18,105 bases of DNA from Methanocella sp. Its GTDB lineage: Archaea > Halobacteriota > Methanocellia > Methanocellales > Methanocellaceae. The translations under genes were made by a program, and so were the position numbers. Shown piece after piece: positions 15,193-18,105 of this stretch; positions within the stretch are counted from its first letter, which is position 1, and the number at the start of each line of letters is the position of its first letter. The stretch is from NCBI RefSeq assembly GCF_035506375.1, contig NZ_DATJPM010000021.1, positions 1 to 18,105 on the forward strand, given 5' to 3'. Below the pieces are notes generated by a model. The model was not told where the DNA came from. It did no database searches and was given only the letters and a program-made list of their open reading frames with translations.

Positions 15193-15902
15193 AGGGCGAC
15201 GGGAGTATTGTATCTACGGACATCGTTGATGTAATGCCCGCTATGATCGCCGTATTAATGCTGGCCGTCGCATTCCTGACCTTCACCTATGACCGGCTCT
15301 TTAACACCTTTCTCAGGCTGGCAAACGTGAGCGTTCCGCCGCATAGCGAGATACTATGGCTCGCCCTCATCGTGACATTATCAGGGCTCCTGCTGTCATT
15401 TTTCCGGATATGGCCAAGCGAGGTTATAAGGGCGGCCACATATCTGGCCTGGCTGCTCTACCTGCCGTCGGTCCTGTATTATTCGGGCATCGACGTCTTC
15501 CGTATACTAAGCATATCGGCGAACTTCGGGATCTTCTCCAGCGATCTGTCTTTTACGGTCATCGCCATGACCGGCATACTGCTGGCATGCTTAAGCCTGG
15601 CGGGTCGCGCCTTAAGCCGGCTAAAAAAAGAGCGGGAATCTTACCTCTCCAGGGGCGCGGACAGGCCGGAGGTTCGCCGGGCGCTTTTCCATAATGCGAT
15701 GTTCGAGATCCGGCTGGTCGTGGTCGCAGGAGCCGTAACGGCCATATTCGCCTACATGGCGCAGTACGCCGGACAGAACATGCAGGCGATATTAAAATCC
15801 GTCGGTTTTTCTTATTTACTGGCCGGGCTCGCGGCCATCGTGCTGCTCGTCCTCGTCCTCATACTGTTCCTGTGGCCCCATAAAAATGGTGAAAAAGGAT
15901 AA
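15189..15902 (+). CDS. Six-TM membrane protein of the MoxR/DUF58 operon
   Basis: The 237-residue protein has about six hydrophobic helices (near residues 16-35, 55-75, 82-105, 120-143, 170-192 and 205-230). A charged cytoplasmic loop (about 145-168, with SRLKKERESYLSRG) separates helices 4 and 5, and the tail is basic. I do not recognise the family. The start is clear: ATG at 15189 overlaps the DUF58 stop as ATGA, and GGGAGG at 15175-15180 is eight bases upstream. A longer frame from 15126 has no such signal. It is the last membrane gene of the operon. Confidence 0.85.
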   Translation: MKGDGSIVSTDIVDVMPAMIAVLMLAVAFLTFTYDRLFNTFLRLANVSVPPHSEILWLALIVTLSGLLLSFFRIWPSEVIRAATYLAWLLYLPSVLYYSGIDVFRILSISANFGIFSSDLSFTVIAMTGILLACLSLAGRALSRLKKERESYLSRGADRPEVRRALFHNAMFEIRLVVVAGAVTAIFAYMAQYAGQNMQAILKSVGFSYLLAGLAAIVLLVLVLILFLWPHKNGEKG

Positions 15903-15925
15903 GATAAGTAATATTACATTACTAT

Positions 15926-17689
15926 ATGGCCCATACCATGAGAAAGACCAAGATAGTTTGTACGATCGGCCCCGCCTGCGAAACGCAAGAAAAGCTGGAG
16001 GCGCTTATCAAGGCGGGCATGAACGTCGCACGCCTCAACATGTCCCACGCGACCCACGAGTATCACGCGAACCTCATTAAGAACATCCGCTATGTATCGG
16101 AAGCACTGGACCGTCCGGTCGGCATTCTCATGGACCTGCAGGGGCCCAAGATACGCATCGGCACGCTGAAGGAAAATGTCATCCTGAAGCCCGGGCAGAA
16201 GTACATTATCACCACCCGGGACGTTCCCGGCAACTCAAAGGAAGTCCACGTACCGTTCAAGGACCTGCCTCAATCCGTGGCCTCCGGCCAGACCCTGCTC
16301 ATCGACGACGGCCTGATCGAGCTGACCGTCGAGGAAGTCAAAGGCAGCGACATTATCACACAGGTCGTCCGGGGCGGAGAGCTCAAGAATAACAAGGGAA
16401 TAAACCTGCCCCAGTCGACCATCAATACCCGGTCCATCACGGACAAGGACGTCGAGGACCTGATGTTCGGCCTCGACCAGCATGTCACGATGATCGCCAT
16501 GTCCTTCGTGCGGACTCCGCAGGACGTGCTGGACCTGCGCAGGATCATCGAGGACAACCAGGCCGACATACCCATCATCGCCAAAATTGAGAAGCACGAG
16601 GCCGTCAAGAACATCGACGGCATCATCGACGTGGTTAACGGCATCATGGTCGCCAGGGGGGACCTCGGCATTGAAATACCGATGGCCGAAGTGCCCATCG
16701 TCCAGAAGATGATTATCTCAAAATGTAACGCCAAGGCCATACCGGTCATCACGGCGACCCAGATGCTCGACTCCATGATCCGGAACCCCATACCGACACG
16801 GGCCGAGGCGACGGACGTCGCCAACGCCGTCTTCGACGGGACGGACGCGTTGATGCTTTCGGGCGAGACGGCCTTCGGCGAATACCCGGTTAAAGCGGTA
16901 GAGACCATGGCCAGGATCGCGGAATACACCGAGGCTTCCTCTTATTATAAGCATGCTATAGCGGCCAAGACGCCTCACCCATCGCTATCTATCACCGATT
17001 CGGTCGCCTTCGCGACGGCAGAAGCCGCCCGCAACCTGAAGGCTCAGGCGATCATCACTGCCACGCAAACAGGCTACTCCGCGAGAAAAGTATCTAAATA
17101 TAAGCCGCAAATTCCGGCCTACGCCGTTACCAGCAACAGGGACGTAATTGAACAGCTCACGGTATCGTGGGGCATATTTCCGGTGCATATCGGGCAGCCC
17201 CCCGACCTCGACGGGCTCATCGAAGAATCCGTGGACACATGCATTAAAAAAGGTTATATTAAAAACGGCGATCTGGTCGTCATCACGGCCGGCATACTGA
17301 CCGGCATACCTGGAGGTACTAACATCATGAAGATACACGCAGTCGCAAAAGAGATGGCACAAGGGATGGGTATCGGAAAGGGAATCGTGAAAGGCATCGT
17401 CCGGATCATAGCGTCGCCCGGCGACTTCAGCAGCATTGAAAAGGGCGACATCATCGTCATCAAGGAAGCCGACATCGACCGCATCGAGGACATAAAGAAG
17501 GCGTCCGCCATATTGAGCGAGGAGAGCGGGCTCACCTCGTTCAGCGCCATCATCGGCCGTGAGATGAACATACCCGTCGTCGTGGGCATAAAAGGCGCAA
17601 CTTCAAAGTTCAAGGACGGCTTGAAGGTCACGATCGACACGGTAAGCGGCCTCGTTTATGAAGGCTACATTAATCTGCCAGGGGATTAG
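15926..17689 (+). CDS. pyk: Pyruvate kinase with extra C-terminal swivelling domain
   Basis: Pyruvate kinase converts phosphoenolpyruvate and ADP to pyruvate and ATP. The 587 residues contain the N-terminal RKTKIVCTIGPA, the substrate-binding ARLNMSHA, the catalytic Lys/Glu block IAKIEKHEAV, MVARGDLG and TATQMLDSMI. The allosteric C-domain runs to about residue 470. The remaining ~110 residues form a PEP-utilising-enzyme mobile-like domain, as in the extra C-terminal sequence of Bacillus-type enzymes. There the swivel motif, usually LTSHA, reads LTSFS, so Phe539 replaces the histidine that is phosphorylated in PPDK/PEP synthase. Start is uncertain: ATG at 15926 or ATG at 15938 (MRKTKIV), neither with a strong ribosome binding site. 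It lies 23 bases after the membrane operon and may be read through from it. Confidence 0.96.
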   Translation: MAHTMRKTKIVCTIGPACETQEKLEALIKAGMNVARLNMSHATHEYHANLIKNIRYVSEALDRPVGILMDLQGPKIRIGTLKENVILKPGQKYIITTRDVPGNSKEVHVPFKDLPQSVASGQTLLIDDGLIELTVEEVKGSDIITQVVRGGELKNNKGINLPQSTINTRSITDKDVEDLMFGLDQHVTMIAMSFVRTPQDVLDLRRIIEDNQADIPIIAKIEKHEAVKNIDGIIDVVNGIMVARGDLGIEIPMAEVPIVQKMIISKCNAKAIPVITATQMLDSMIRNPIPTRAEATDVANAVFDGTDALMLSGETAFGEYPVKAVETMARIAEYTEASSYYKHAIAAKTPHPSLSITDSVAFATAEAARNLKAQAIITATQTGYSARKVSKYKPQIPAYAVTSNRDVIEQLTVSWGIFPVHIGQPPDLDGLIEESVDTCIKKGYIKNGDLVVITAGILTGIPGGTNIMKIHAVAKEMAQGMGIGKGIVKGIVRIIASPGDFSSIEKGDIIVIKEADIDRIEDIKKASAILSEESGLTSFSAIIGREMNIPVVVGIKGATSKFKDGLKVTIDTVSGLVYEGYINLPGD

Positions 17690-17712
17690 AGCGGCAGCGC
17701 CTGGCGAAATCG

Positions 17713-17720
17713 TTATATAG
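17713..17720 (+). promoter_or_regulatory. TATA-like element after pyruvate kinase
   Basis: TTATATAG follows GCGAAATCG, a possible BRE. It would start transcription near 17742, ahead of a 30-codon GTG-started frame at 17762-17854. It is the weakest of the three promoter-like sites in this gene-free end. Confidence 0.25.
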
Positions 17721-17780
17721 AAAAAATACCTTTGTAGAGCCACCCATTTCCAGGTATATCGGTGAACGAGGAATTCAACT

Positions 17781-17795
17781 CGAAAGCTATATATA
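17781..17795 (+). promoter_or_regulatory. Strong BRE/TATA promoter, start near 17816
   Basis: CGAAAG (17781-17786) followed by CTATATATA (17787-17795) is a near-textbook archaeal BRE/TATA pair. The expected start, about 26 bases past the centre, is 17816-17817. That is exactly where a foldable sequence begins. Confidence 0.55.
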
Positions 17796-17815
17796 CTAAA
17801 ATGAGTGTATGTATG

Positions 17816-17880
17816 TCTCGCATGCGGCATGCGCCGAATGCAAGCATCTTGTGAGAGCCCGTCTTAAAAGCTGACTGGCT
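17816..17880 (+). ncRNA. Candidate small structured RNA 1
   Basis: TCTCGCA (17816-17822) can pair with TGTGAGA (17850-17856), with one G-U. Inside, CGGC-ATGC-GCCG (17825-17836) forms a small hairpin. The outer stem begins at the start predicted from the promoter at 17781-17795. No known RNA family is recognised, and the 3' end is a guess. A 30-codon reading frame covers part of the same bases, so a small protein is the main alternative. Confidence 0.3.
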
Positions 17881-17904
17881 TGATTTTCGCCCGTGATTAA
17901 CGAG

Positions 17905-17920
17905 CAGAAAGTTATAAATA
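17905..17920 (+). promoter_or_regulatory. Strong BRE/TATA promoter, start near 17942
   Basis: CAGAAAG (17905-17911) followed by TTATAAATA (17912-17920) is a strong archaeal promoter, very like the one at 17781. The predicted start is about 17942, next to a perfectly placed stem-loop. Confidence 0.55.
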
Positions 17921-17941
17921 AAAACATATCATAGTATTAAA

Positions 17942-18105
17942 TCTCGACAAAAGTCGGGATGTTAATGAGGATTCGAGGGGCGCACTCTTTTTGGGGGTGT
18001 GGTCGCGTTTCTGATGTTTGGTTGGTTGTTCGAGTAATTTTCTTGGTCGGTGAAAGCATCCTCTTTGGGGGGTGTTTTTGCGTAGGCAAGAACTCACTAA
18101 TTCCT
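17942..18105 (+). ncRNA. Candidate structured RNA or leader 2 (runs off the edge)
   Basis: The transcript predicted from the promoter at 17905-17920 would open with ATCTCGAC-AAAA-GTCGGGAT (17941-17960), an 8-bp stem with one G-U and a four-A loop. Two similar hairpins follow: CACTC with GGGTG (17983-17999) and CATCCTC with GGGGGTG (18057-18074, two G-U pairs). GAGGAT (17967-17972) can also pair with ATCCTC (18058-18063), competing with the last hairpin. The region is unusually rich in G and T. One frame is open from the ATG at 17959 to the window end (49 codons), but its composition is unlike the coding genes here. It may be an RNA gene, a riboswitch-like leader or the start of an unrecognised gene. 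Confidence 0.35.

Noticed and set aside
10701..15902. MoxR/DUF58 operon as an antiviral defence system
   Set aside because: No nuclease, toxin, cyclase or other effector is present, and it sits among housekeeping genes with no mobile-element marks; a membrane-complex role is simpler.
17762..17854. 30-codon GTG-started frame in the 3' spacer
   Set aside because: It has no clear ribosome binding site, its composition is unremarkable, and it spans a strong internal promoter; kept only as an alternative to candidate RNA 1.

Overview
The window reads as chromosome from a methanogen-type euryarchaeon. Everything identifiable is archaeal: small primase subunit PriS, an archaeal GINS subunit, ribosomal proteins L44e and S27e, aIF2-alpha, Nop10, a PAC2-family protein, the Dim2/Pno1-like KH protein and RIO1 kinase. 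TATA boxes sit about 26 bases before likely transcript starts. The first gene ends in a PGF-CTERM-like surface anchor. Moderate GC in genes, AT-rich spacers and the gene mix suggest Methanocellales or a close relative; that placement is inference.

Left part (1-3938): an AT-rich end with nested inverted repeats; a small secreted surface protein on the minus strand; a 60-residue orphan ORF resembling the tail of archaeal Cas1; a soluble three-PAS histidine kinase; and, converging on it, a flavodoxin. A 290-base spacer with a perfect dyad leads to the next block.

Centre (3939-8076, plus strand): priS, GINS, rpl44e, rps27e, aIF2-alpha, nop10 and a PAC2 protein. This is a compact array linking DNA replication and translation, an arrangement known in archaea. 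It is followed by a 12-residue cysteine-rich mini-ORF with a strong ribosome binding site. A minus-strand block (8287-10548) carries a Dim2-like KH protein, RIO1 kinase and an extended-SDR nucleotide-sugar epimerase. Dim2, RIO1, Nop10 and aIF2-alpha all belong to small-subunit biogenesis or translation initiation.

Right part (10701-15902, plus strand): a five-gene, tightly packed membrane operon. It has a two-TM protein with a beta-rich middle and a DUF4129-like end, a polytopic protein with a cytoplasmic tail, a MoxR AAA+ ATPase, a DUF58 protein, and a six-TM protein. It follows the MoxR-DUF58-DUF4129 plan but has no transglutaminase gene. Pyruvate kinase with an extra C-terminal swivelling domain follows 23 bases later.

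The last 416 bases have no convincing gene. They hold two strong promoter-like elements, each placed just upstream of a sequence able to fold, so one or two unrecognised RNAs or a structured leader may lie here. The most interesting leads are this end region, the mini-ORF at 8205 and the MoxR/DUF58 operon. No CRISPR array, tRNA, rRNA or intact mobile element was seen.
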